Positions 17,763-25,951 of a DNA stretch of 64,000 nucleotides are shown here, piece after piece. This stretch comes from Nonomuraea turcica. Its GTDB lineage: Bacteria; Actinomycetota; Actinomycetes; Streptosporangiales; Streptosporangiaceae. Within the stretch, counting starts at the first letter, position 1. Each line of letters begins with the position of its first letter. The notes under the pieces are model-generated. The model saw nothing but the letters and a program-made list of their open reading frames with translations. It was not told the origin of the DNA and did not search any database. Position numbers and translations under genes: made by a program. Location: contig NZ_JAUZQF010000019.1 of assembly GCF_030718205.1 (NCBI RefSeq), positions 1 to 64,000 of the forward strand, read 5' to 3'.

Positions 17763-18038
17763 TTACCAAGAGCGGCTCGAGGTGGGGAAGTCGGCAGAGC
17801 TCGCGATGTCCCGCTGGGTGATGACCGCCAGCCGCTCGGCCAGGTCGGCCAGGGCGCGGGCGGCCGCCAGCTCGTCCCCGATCTCGGGCACCGCCGGGTC
17901 GGACGGGTTGCGCCTGGCACGGCCGTTGCCCGTGATGACGGTGTCGTCGTCGGTGGTGAGCGCCGCCCGCGCCGCCGTGTCGTCACCGTCCTCGGTCAGC
18001 AGGATGCGCACGTTCCATTCTTTTGCTTTCATGGCCAC
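17763..18038 (-). CDS. DUF1876 domain-containing protein
   Basis: 91 residues; GTG 18038 has GGGAA 6 bases upstream, with ATG 18032 as alternative. The sequence KEWNVRILLTEDGDDTAARAAL, then GNGRARRNPSDPAVPEIGDELAAARAL is the DUF1876 pattern (dsRBD-like small actinobacterial proteins). Function unknown. It sits alone between the APH-like and cupin genes on the same strand. Confidence 0.85.
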   Translation of the reverse strand: MAMKAKEWNVRILLTEDGDDTAARAALTTDDDTVITGNGRARRNPSDPAVPEIGDELAAARALADLAERLAVITQRDIASSADFPTSSRSW

Positions 18039-18062
18039 ACGCGCTTCCCTTCGACCCTCCGG

Positions 18063-18617
18063 TTATGCGGTGAAGTCGGCAAAATCGAAGCCCGGCGACA
18101 CGATGCAGCTCACCAGCACGGGCTCGTCGCCGGCCGGCCGGGCCGACTGCCACACCCCGCCGGGCACGATCGCCTGCGGCGCCTGGCCGACCTCCACGTC
18201 CGGCCCCAGGGTGACCATGGCGTCGCCGATCGTCAGGCTGAGCGGGCCGCCGCGGTGCCACAACCACACCTCGTCCGACCTGACCATGTGCGGCACGGAC
18301 TCCTCGCCCGGGTTGAGCAGGAAGTAGATGCCGGTGGCGCTCGCCCGCGGCCCGGAGTAGCCGTCCGGGTGGAACGTCACGGGCGACCTCCACGTCTCGC
18401 GGAACCAGCCGCCTTCCGGGTGGGGGAGGAGGTCGAGGGCGGCGGCGACGGGCGGTCGCTCGACGAACGCGACCGGGGCGCCCGTGACGTCCCTGCGCAG
18501 GAACCGGGTGCCGTCGAGGACGACCTGCCCCTCCAGCGGACTGGCCAAGGCCGCGGCCTCGTCGGGCACCTGGACGGACGGGCCGTCGGGATAAATCTTC
18601 AACTCCACCTGACGCAT
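18063..18617 (-). CDS. Cupin DUF985-family protein
   Basis: About 184 residues from ATG 18617. The core LLPHPEGGWFRETWRS, then ATGIYFLLNPGEES and the cupin strand SDEVWLWHRGGPLSL are those of DUF985 (YML079W-like cupins, possibly sugar-phosphate or glycoside epimerases). A 50-residue N-terminal extension precedes the domain. No clear ribosome-binding site, so it may be leaderless or start further in. Distance to the next gene (DUF1876) is 24 bases, so they are probably one transcript. Confidence 0.75.
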   Translation of the reverse strand: MRQVELKIYPDGPSVQVPDEAAALASPLEGQVVLDGTRFLRRDVTGAPVAFVERPPVAAALDLLPHPEGGWFRETWRSPVTFHPDGYSGPRASATGIYFLLNPGEESVPHMVRSDEVWLWHRGGPLSLTIGDAMVTLGPDVEVGQAPQAIVPGGVWQSARPAGDEPVLVSCIVSPGFDFADFTA

Positions 18618-18757
18618 TTTAAGTCGGATATTTCTGGGGCCGGGCGGCCGGTTCTGACCTTGCGTCTTTACCCGCGATTCGGCTTTGTGTCCCAATGTGT
18701 TCATCGCCTCATGAATGGATACCCCGGGCCATCCGATCAACAACGAGGCGATAACCG

Positions 18758-18859
18758 ATGAAAGCGGATCAACGGCGCAACCTGCTGGACAGTCGCGCCT
18801 CCCGGCGTCAGGTGCTCACCTACGCCACGGGCGTGGCCGGGGTCATCGCGCTCGGCTAG
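18758..18859 (+). pseudogene. Tat signal peptide of PhoD, cut off by in-frame TAG
   Basis: ATG 18758 (GAGG upstream) opens 33 codons encoding a classic Tat signal (SRRQVL twin-arginine motif, then a hydrophobic stretch GVAGVIALG). The next codon in the same frame is TAG (18857-18859), after which the PhoD frame continues without any shift. One base change in CAG or TGG would restore a full secreted PhoD. So this is either a recent nonsense mutation, a sequencing error or a read-through site. Confidence 0.7.
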
Positions 18860-20335
18860 GTGCCGAGCGGGGCGACCGACCCCGTGCCCGCTTTATCCGC
18901 CAACCCCTTCACGCTGGGCGTCTCCTCCGGCGACCCGCGCCCGGACGGCGTGGTGTTATGGACCAGGCTCGCCACCCAGCCGCTGGCCGACGACGGGATG
19001 GGCGGCATGCCGCGGACGCCCGTGCCGGTCCGGTGGGAGATCGCCGAGGACGACGGCATGCGGCGCCTGGTGCACAAGGGGGTCGCCACCGCCCGCCCCG
19101 AGCTCGCCCACGCCGTCCACGTCGAGGTGAACGGGCTGCGCCCCGGCCGCGAATACTGGTATCGGTTCACGGTCGGCGACGAGACCAGCCGCGTCGGACG
19201 CACCAAGACCGCGCCCGACCCGCGCTGGGCCACCGAAGTCGCCTTCGCGTACGCCTCCTGCCAGCAATGGGAAGCGGGCTTCTACACGGCCTTCCGCGAC
19301 ATGGCCGCACAGGACCTGGACCTGATCGGCCACCTCGGCGACTACATCTACGAGTACGGCATCGGCGCCACCGGCGGCCAGCGCAGGACGTCCCTGTCGG
19401 CCGCGCACAACGCGCCCACGATGACGCTCTCGCAGTACCGCCTGCGCTACGCCCTCGTCAACTCCGACCCCGACCTGCAGGCCGCCCGCGCGGTCGCACC
19501 CTGGTTCTTCACCCCGGACGATCACGACGTGGAGGACAATTGGGGCAGCGACCTGTCGCCCACCGGCGGTACCCCGGAGAACTTCCTGCGCCGCCGCGCC
19601 GCCGCCTTCCGCGCCTACTTCGAGAACCAGCCGCTGCGCCCCTCGACCCTGCCCACGGGCCCGGACATGTCGGTCTACCAGCGCATCGGGTACGGCCGGC
19701 TGGCCACGTTCCACGTTCTGGACGAGCGGCAGTTCCGCAGCCCCGCCAACATCACCGCCCGCCTGGACCCCTCCCGCTCCATGCTGGGCGAGCAGCAGGC
19801 GGCGTGGCTGCTCGACGGCCTGGGCCGCTCCCGCAGCAGCTGGAACATCCTGGCGAACCAGGTGATGATGTTCCAGCTCGACCGGCTCACCGACCCCGGG
19901 CTCCAGCAGCTCAACCCCGACACCTGGGACGGCTACACCGCCGAGCGCGACCGCCTCTGGGCCGGCATCGCCGAGCGCGAGGTCGCCAACCCGGTCGTCA
20001 TAACCGGCGACGCCCACGTCAACTGCGCCGCCGAGCTCAAACGCGACTTCGCCGACCCGGACTCGCCGGCGGTCGGCGTCGAGTTCCTCGGCACCTCGAT
20101 CACCTCCGGCGGCAACGGCGCCGACATGACCACCGGCGGAACCGAGTGGCTCGCCGCCAACCCGCACCTGAAGTTCTTCAACAACCAGCGCGGCTACGTC
20201 CGCTGCCGCGTCGCCAAGGACACCATGCGGGCCGACTACGTGGTCGTGGACAAGGTCACCACGCCCGACGGCACCGCGTCGGTACGCAAGTCGTTCGTCG
20301 TCGAGTCGGGCCGGCCGGCCCTCCAGGACGTGTGA
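18860..20335 (+). CDS. phoD: Alkaline phosphatase D (PhoD)-family phosphoesterase, signal peptide separated by a stop
   Basis: 491 codons from GTG 18860, directly after the TAG; this GTG has no ribosome-binding site. The PhoD N-terminal domain (NPFTLGVSSGDPRPDGVVLWTRLA) is followed by the metallophosphatase core: DLDLIGHLGDYIYEYG, the Asp-rich DDHDVEDNW and late VVITGDAHVN supply Ca/Fe ligands. Secreted PhoD enzymes release phosphate from phosphodiesters and monoesters outside the cell. Without the Tat signal the product would stay in the cytosol and probably lack its metal site, so I suspect loss of function unless the TAG is read through. The downstream secreted EEP-type gene begins 4 bases after its stop, indicating an operon. 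Confidence 0.85.
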   Translation: MPSGATDPVPALSANPFTLGVSSGDPRPDGVVLWTRLATQPLADDGMGGMPRTPVPVRWEIAEDDGMRRLVHKGVATARPELAHAVHVEVNGLRPGREYWYRFTVGDETSRVGRTKTAPDPRWATEVAFAYASCQQWEAGFYTAFRDMAAQDLDLIGHLGDYIYEYGIGATGGQRRTSLSAAHNAPTMTLSQYRLRYALVNSDPDLQAARAVAPWFFTPDDHDVEDNWGSDLSPTGGTPENFLRRRAAAFRAYFENQPLRPSTLPTGPDMSVYQRIGYGRLATFHVLDERQFRSPANITARLDPSRSMLGEQQAAWLLDGLGRSRSSWNILANQVMMFQLDRLTDPGLQQLNPDTWDGYTAERDRLWAGIAEREVANPVVITGDAHVNCAAELKRDFADPDSPAVGVEFLGTSITSGGNGADMTTGGTEWLAANPHLKFFNNQRGYVRCRVAKDTMRADYVVVDKVTTPDGTASVRKSFVVESGRPALQDV

Positions 20336-20339
20336 GATC

Positions 20340-21989
20340 ATGAGGAAATCGTTCTTCGCCGCCGCCGTGCTCGCCGTGCTCGCCGTGATCCCCTTGGGCG
20401 CCGTGCCCGCGGCCGGCTCGACCATGGACCCCGAGCTGCCCAGGACGCCGGCCGGCCAGGTGCTCGTCGTGCACGCCAACCTGCAGGACTCGGTCCGTCC
20501 GGCTGACGCCGGCGACACCACCGATCTGGAGAACTTCGCCGCCCGCCTGGCCACCAAGGTCCCGGCCGCCCCCGACGCGCTCGTGCTCAACGAGATCCTC
20601 GGCCCGGGGGCCCGCCGCCTGGCCACCAGCCTCAGCAAGGCCACCGGGTACAGGTACCGGGTGGAGGTCGCGGGCGAGCGGTCCGCGTTCCAGGCCGACG
20701 GCTCCGTCCGCGAGAGCGCCGTCATCCTCAACACCGACACCATGACCGTCGCCAGGCCCGGCGGCTTCGAACGCGTGCAGGACGAGGACCAGGCGCACGT
20801 GGGCGCCGCCAGGCGCGACGGCACGCTGCGGGTGCCGCTGCTGGCCGTGCACCCCGGCGGTGACCCGGCCCCCGCCGCCGCCACCTTCGCCGCGCTGGCC
20901 GACGCCAGGTTCCCGGACCCGTCGGGGGTGACGGTGATCGGCGGAGACTTCCGGGCCGGCCGCTGCGCCGTGCCGAGCGAGGACCAGGCCGTGGGTTGCG
21001 CGCCGCAGGCGTTCTGGGCGGATCTGACGGGTGCCAAGGCGTACAGCGACGCGTTGTTCGACAAGGCCGACGCGCAGAGCAGGAACCACAGCGGGTACGT
21101 GTTCGCCCGCGGCCAGGTGCTCGCCGCCGGCCTCGACACCGCCTACGACGCCGACCTGCCGGACCGGGCCTCCTGCAAGCCGCACTTCGACGCGGGACGG
21201 CCGCGCTCGGCGCCGGGCGCGTGCCGCGGCGTCTACTACGCCGACGCGCCGTTCGGCTGGGCGCTGCTCGGTGCCGGGCAGCCGGTCCAGCAGTCGGTCG
21301 CGCCGAGCAGGATCGTGCTCGACCACTGCGAGCTGGCCGTACGCCAGGCCGAGGTGGCGGCCAGGATCGTCAACAACACCGGCGACGCCCTGTCCAGGCC
21401 CGTCACGGTGACGGCCGCCGCCCCGCTCACCGCCACCCCCGCCACGACCTCCCTCGACGTCCCCGCCGGCCAGGGCGCGCTCGCCATCGTCAAGATCACC
21501 GCGCCCCGGGAGACGCCGCCCGGCGAGCACCGCGTGACCGTACAGGTCGGCGACCAGACCACCGAGCTCCCGGTCACCGTCACGCAGACGTGCGTGGAGC
21601 CCAAGGTGTACGCCAGCAGCTTCCACGCCGGCTTCGGGCCCGAGCGGGCGGTCGACGGGGACATCGCCACCTTCTGGCACTCGGAGTATTCGCCGCCCAC
21701 TCCGCTGCCGCAGTCGATCACGCTCAGCCTGGGCGAGGTCAAGCGCGTCGGCAAGGTCGATTACCAGCCTCGCTTCGACGGCAACCTCAACGGCACGCTC
21801 TTGGACTACAAGGTGTACGTCAGCGCCGACGGCCAGAGCTTCACCGAGGTCACGGCCGGCACGTGGGCGGGCGACGCCCGGCTCAAGACGGCCACGTTCA
21901 CGCCGGTGGACGCCCGCTACGTGCGCCTCGAGGGGCACCGGGCGCTCGGCGGCTCCTACCTGTCCGCCGCGGAGGTCACGGTCGGTTGA
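20340..21989 (+). CDS. Secreted EEP-like protein with C-terminal F5/8 type C (discoidin) domain
   Basis: 549 residues, Sec signal at 1-25 ending VPAAGS. About 35-330 resemble an endonuclease/exonuclease/phosphatase (EEP) domain: early VVHANLQDS and LVLNEIL give the Asn and Glu, and VTVIGGDF the GDF. However, the usual GDxN Asn is Arg here, and the late SDH motif appears as YADAPFG, so catalytic residues seem lost. About 345-420 form an immunoglobulin-like beta domain, and 425-549 a discoidin-type carbohydrate-binding domain (GPERAVDGDIATFWHSEY, ending AAEVTVG). A cell-wall or polymer-binding companion of PhoD is plausible; enzyme activity is doubtful. Confidence 0.65.
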   Translation: MRKSFFAAAVLAVLAVIPLGAVPAAGSTMDPELPRTPAGQVLVVHANLQDSVRPADAGDTTDLENFAARLATKVPAAPDALVLNEILGPGARRLATSLSKATGYRYRVEVAGERSAFQADGSVRESAVILNTDTMTVARPGGFERVQDEDQAHVGAARRDGTLRVPLLAVHPGGDPAPAAATFAALADARFPDPSGVTVIGGDFRAGRCAVPSEDQAVGCAPQAFWADLTGAKAYSDALFDKADAQSRNHSGYVFARGQVLAAGLDTAYDADLPDRASCKPHFDAGRPRSAPGACRGVYYADAPFGWALLGAGQPVQQSVAPSRIVLDHCELAVRQAEVAARIVNNTGDALSRPVTVTAAAPLTATPATTSLDVPAGQGALAIVKITAPRETPPGEHRVTVQVGDQTTELPVTVTQTCVEPKVYASSFHAGFGPERAVDGDIATFWHSEYSPPTPLPQSITLSLGEVKRVGKVDYQPRFDGNLNGTLLDYKVYVSADGQSFTEVTAGTWAGDARLKTATFTPVDARYVRLEGHRALGGSYLSAAEVTVG

Positions 21990-22023
21990 CGGCGGCCGGG
22001 GGATCTCCACGACTCGCGGCGAA

Positions 22024-23610
22024 ATGTCGGTCGGGCTGGCTAGTCTGCGGCAGGTGATCGAACGGTGGAGCCGGGATCAGGTGCTCGCCCTCGCCCCTGA
22101 CGCCTCTTCCCAGAAGGCTGCCCAGGGGATCGCGGCGCCGGGGAAGTGGTCGTCGCGTGGCACGACGGGCACGGTCCTGTATGGCGAGTGCAAGGGCAGC
22201 GGGGCCAAGCCCTACCTGGCGTGCGTCGACCTGACCGAGCCCGCCTACCGGTGCAGCTGCCCGAGCAGGAAGTTCCCCTGCAAGCATGCGCTCGGGCTGC
22301 TGCTCATGTGGTCCGCGGACGGGGTGCCGGAGGCGCAGGCGGCGCCGCAGTGGGTGACGGAGTGGCAGGAGGCGCGGGCGGAGCGCGCGGCCAAAGCCGC
22401 GGCCCGCCTCGACGCCGCCCGCGCCAAGGCCGCCGCCGACAGCCAGGTGGACGCGGCACAACCAGGCCCGGGCACGCCAGCCGGCCCCAGCACCGGCGCC
22501 TCCGGCCACGGGCAGGGTGCGGCAGGGCCGGGCGCTGGGCTCGGCACGGCCTCCGGTCCGCAGGGCGCGGCAGGGCCGGGCGCGGGGCCCGGCACTGGTG
22601 CCTCTGGTCAGGGGCAGGGTGCTACGGGGCCGGGCGTCTCGGGCGGGGCGGAGTCGCCGCGTCATGCGCGCGTCGCCTCCGGGCTGGCCGAGGTGGAGCG
22701 CTGGCTGGCCGACCAGGTGCGGCAGGGCTTGGCGGGGGCCGCCGAGCACGACTGGGACGGCCTGGCCAAGCGCCTCATCGACGCCCAGGCCCCAGGCCTC
22801 GCGGGCATCGTCTCCCGCCTGGCCCAGGTGCGGGCGGAGGACGACTGGCCGGGCCGGCTGCTGGAGGAATACGCCCTCATCAACCTGCTCGCCGTCGCCT
22901 ACCGGCGGCGGGCCGAGCTGCCCGGTCCGCTCGCCCAGACCGTCCTGATCCGCACCGGGTTCCCGGTCACCAGGGAAGAGGTGCTTGCCGGGCCGGCGGT
23001 GCGCGACCACTGGGACGTGCTGGGCAGGCGAGAGGAGGTGCAGGACGGGCTGACGGCCCGCCGCGTCTGGCTCCGCGGTCGCCGCAGCGGCCGACCGGCG
23101 CTGATCCTGTCCTTCGCTCCGCAGGGCCGGCCTTTGGACGCCTCCCCGGTCACCGGCATCGTCATCGACGCCGACGTGGCCTTCTACCCGGGCGCGGCCC
23201 CCTTGCGCGCCCTGATCGCCACCCACCACGGCACCCTCACAGCTCATGGCACCGCTGCCGAGGCCGGCCCTGCGGCCCCGCGCGCTGCTGCCGAGGCCGA
23301 CCCGACGGCCCCGCGCGCCGCTGTGCCGCAGGCCGTTCCTCCCGGCCTGTCGCCGGAGCAGGCGCTCGATGAGGTCGCAGGGGCGCTGGCCGAGGATCCG
23401 TGGACCGAGTCCTGGCCGCTCGTGCTGGCCGGGGTCGTCCCCGAGCGGACCTCGCTCGGAGGGCTCCCGCTGCACCCCAGATCCCGTGACCCGTGGCGGC
23501 TGATCGCCGTCTCGGGCGGACACCCGCTCACGGTCGCCGCCGAATGGACTCCGCAAGGCCTGCGCCCCCTGACCACCTGGGACGACGAGGGAACGGCGGT
23601 GATCGTGTGA
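22024..23610 (+). CDS. SWIM zinc-finger protein, first gene of the MoxR/VWA cassette
   Basis: 528 residues from ATG 22024; GTG 22054 (VIERWSRDQV) is an alternative. The SWIM motif CxC-x6-CxH is complete: Cys77, Cys79, Cys86, His88 (RCSCPSRKFPCKHALG), a zinc-binding fold used for nucleic-acid or protein binding. About 140-205 is a Gly/Pro/Ala/Gln low-complexity stretch with repeated GPG units, and a second Ala/Pro-rich insert (AAEAGPAAPRAA) lies near 405-440. Both are likely flexible linkers between folded parts. The last codon overlaps the next gene's GTG (GTGA), so the genes are translationally coupled. Confidence 0.82.
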   Translation: MSVGLASLRQVIERWSRDQVLALAPDASSQKAAQGIAAPGKWSSRGTTGTVLYGECKGSGAKPYLACVDLTEPAYRCSCPSRKFPCKHALGLLLMWSADGVPEAQAAPQWVTEWQEARAERAAKAAARLDAARAKAAADSQVDAAQPGPGTPAGPSTGASGHGQGAAGPGAGLGTASGPQGAAGPGAGPGTGASGQGQGATGPGVSGGAESPRHARVASGLAEVERWLADQVRQGLAGAAEHDWDGLAKRLIDAQAPGLAGIVSRLAQVRAEDDWPGRLLEEYALINLLAVAYRRRAELPGPLAQTVLIRTGFPVTREEVLAGPAVRDHWDVLGRREEVQDGLTARRVWLRGRRSGRPALILSFAPQGRPLDASPVTGIVIDADVAFYPGAAPLRALIATHHGTLTAHGTAAEAGPAAPRAAAEADPTAPRAAVPQAVPPGLSPEQALDEVAGALAEDPWTESWPLVLAGVVPERTSLGGLPLHPRSRDPWRLIAVSGGHPLTVAAEWTPQGLRPLTTWDDEGTAVIV

Positions 23611-24890
23611 GCACCTGGGAGGAGCTGGCGTCGGCGGCGCTGGTCGGCACCGACCGCAGGCCCTACCACGGGGTCCTACTCGAGGACGCGGCCGTCGCGG
23701 TGGCCAGGAGGCGGGCCGGGCGCGCCGCCGAGCGCCTGGTCAGGATCATGGGGGGCGAGCACGAGAGGCTGCTGCCCGAATGGCTCGCCGCGGCGGCGGG
23801 GACCGGTCGCCGGGTGCCTCCTTATGCGCTGCCCGAGCTGCTCGAACGCGGCCGCCGCGACCGCTCGATCCGGGTCCACCTCGGCGTGCTGGCCGGGCAG
23901 CGCGGCAGGTGGCTGGCCGGTCACAACCCGGCGTGGGCCTACCTGCTGGAGGAGCCGACGGGCCAGACGTGGGAGCTGGGCGGTTCGGCCGACCGGCGGG
24001 CGCACCTGCGTGCGCTCAGGGCGGCGGATCCCGGCCAGGCCAGGCGGCTGCTGGAGAGCACGTGGGAGCGTGAGACGCCCGACGACCGCGCCGAGTTCGC
24101 AGACGTGCTGGCCGACGGGCTGAGCATCGACGACGAGCCGTTCCTGGAGTCGGTGCTGGACGACCGGCGCAGGGAGGTGCGCCAGGCCGCCGCCAACCTG
24201 CTCGCCGGCCTTCCCGGCTCGCGCCTGTCCCAGCGGATGGCCGAGCGGGTGCGGGCGTGTGTCGCCATCGCCGGCAACGTCATCACCATCGAGGCCCCCC
24301 GCGAGTGCGACAAGGCCATGGAACGCGACGGCGTCAGGCCCAAACCCCCTCGGGGCATCGGCGAGCGGGCCTGGTGGCTCCAGCAGATCATCGCCCGCGC
24401 GCCGCTCGCGGTGTGGGGCCACCCGCCCGCCCGATTGCTCAGGATGCGGATCCCCGACTGGGACGCCGACGTGAAGGCCGCCTGGGTGCGTGCCGCCGTG
24501 CTGCAGAAGGACCCCGAGTGGGCGCGGGCGATGTTCGGGTGGGACCCGATCGCCGACCTCCTGGAGTCCCTCCCGGCCGACGAGCAGCAGGAGCTCGCCG
24601 CCGATTTCGTCCGCACGCACGACCTGGACAGCCAGCTCATCATGGTCCTGGGCGGCGTGTCCTCCCACTGGCGCGAAGGGCTGGCCACCGCCGTTCTCCG
24701 CAAGATCGTGAAGGTGGCCGCCACGCAGCCGTGGAACCTCGGCGAGCTGGTCAAGCTGGCCGGCGAGCGCATCGACCCGGCGTTGTTCCCGCTGGCGGAG
24801 AGCTACTCGCCGGTCGAGTCCATCCAGCAGGTCGCCGCGCTGCTGCGCTTCCGTGCCGACATGTACAAGGAATTGAAGGAGACCCCGTGA
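23607..24890 (+). CDS. DUF5691-family protein of the MoxR/VWA cassette
   Basis: 427 residues from GTG 23607, which overlaps the SWIM stop by 4 bases. It begins STWEELASAALVGTDRRP, as DUF5691 proteins do, and is almost wholly helical (HEAT/TPR-like look, Leu/Ala/Arg-rich). This suggests a scaffold. No catalytic motif seen. It lies between SWIM and MoxR genes and couples by GTGA overlaps on both sides. Function unknown. Confidence 0.75.
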   Translation: MSTWEELASAALVGTDRRPYHGVLLEDAAVAVARRRAGRAAERLVRIMGGEHERLLPEWLAAAAGTGRRVPPYALPELLERGRRDRSIRVHLGVLAGQRGRWLAGHNPAWAYLLEEPTGQTWELGGSADRRAHLRALRAADPGQARRLLESTWERETPDDRAEFADVLADGLSIDDEPFLESVLDDRRREVRQAAANLLAGLPGSRLSQRMAERVRACVAIAGNVITIEAPRECDKAMERDGVRPKPPRGIGERAWWLQQIIARAPLAVWGHPPARLLRMRIPDWDADVKAAWVRAAVLQKDPEWARAMFGWDPIADLLESLPADEQQELAADFVRTHDLDSQLIMVLGGVSSHWREGLATAVLRKIVKVAATQPWNLGELVKLAGERIDPALFPLAESYSPVESIQQVAALLRFRADMYKELKETP

Positions 24891-25951
24891 CCGTTCTGCG
24901 CCCGCACGCGGAGGACCAATACGCCGAGGAGCTGGCCCTCCTGGCCAAGGACGACGACCGGCCCCGACCGCCGGGCTGGAAGTTGTCGCCGTGGGCCGTC
25001 ACCACCTACATCCTGGGCGACGGCGACCGCGTCACCCCCAAATACGTGGGCGCGCGCCGCATCGTCGAGGTGGCCGTCGCCACGCTGGCGACCGACCGCG
25101 CGTTGCTGCTGCTCGGCGTGCCCGGCACCGCCAAGACGTGGCTGTCGGAGCACCTGGCCGCCGCCATCAGCGGCGACTCGACGCTGCTCGTGCAGGGCAC
25201 CGCCGGCACCGCGGAGGAGGCCATCCGGTACGGCTGGAACTACGCCAGACTGCTGGCCGAGGGCCCCTCGATCGAGGCGCTGACTCCTTCGCCGGTGATG
25301 CGGGCGATGGCCGAGGGCCGCATCGCGCGCGTCGAGGAGCTGACCCGCATGCCGTCGGACGTCCAGGACGCGCTGATCACCGTCCTGTCGGAGAAGACGC
25401 TGCCGATCCCCGAGCTCAACCGGGAGGTGCAGGCCGAGCGGGGCTTCAACGTCATCGCCACCGCCAACGACCGCGACCGGGGCGTCAACGAGCTGTCCAG
25501 CGCGCTGCGCCGCCGCTTCAACACCGTGGTGCTGCCGGTGCCGGCCACCGCCGAGGAGGAGGTGGACATCGTGGCCCGCCGCGTCACCCAGCTCGGCCGG
25601 GCGCTGGAGCTGCCCGAGACCACGACCGGCCTGGAGGAGATCCGGCGCGTGGTGACGGTCTTCCGCGAGCTGCGTGCGGGCGTCACCGAGGACGGCAGGA
25701 CCAAGGTGAAGTCGCCCAGCGGGACCCTGTCCACGGCAGAGGCGATCTCGGTCCTCACCAGCGGCATCGCGCTGGCCGCCCACTTCGGCGACGGCGTCCT
25801 GCGCCCGTCCGACGTGGCCGCCGGCATCGTGGGCGCGGTGGTGCAGGAGCCGGTGTCGGATCGGGTGGTGTGGCGCGAATACCTGGAGACCGTGGTCAGA
25901 GAGCGTTCCGACTGGCGCGACTTCTACCGCGCGTGCCGCGAGGTCTCATGA
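24887..25951 (+). CDS. MoxR-family AAA+ ATPase
   Basis: 354 residues from GTG 24887 (GTGA overlap). Walker A GVPGTAKT at 77-84, a divergent Walker B region (GRIARVEELTRMP), sensor 1 FNVIATANDRDRG, arginine finger ELSSALRRRFN. MoxR ATPases act with VWA proteins as chaperones that insert metals or remodel complexes. The partner VWA gene is two genes downstream. It ends in ATGA with the DUF5682 gene. Confidence 0.9.
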   Translation: MTVLRPHAEDQYAEELALLAKDDDRPRPPGWKLSPWAVTTYILGDGDRVTPKYVGARRIVEVAVATLATDRALLLLGVPGTAKTWLSEHLAAAISGDSTLLVQGTAGTAEEAIRYGWNYARLLAEGPSIEALTPSPVMRAMAEGRIARVEELTRMPSDVQDALITVLSEKTLPIPELNREVQAERGFNVIATANDRDRGVNELSSALRRRFNTVVLPVPATAEEEVDIVARRVTQLGRALELPETTTGLEEIRRVVTVFRELRAGVTEDGRTKVKSPSGTLSTAEAISVLTSGIALAAHFGDGVLRPSDVAAGIVGAVVQEPVSDRVVWREYLETVVRERSDWRDFYRACREVS

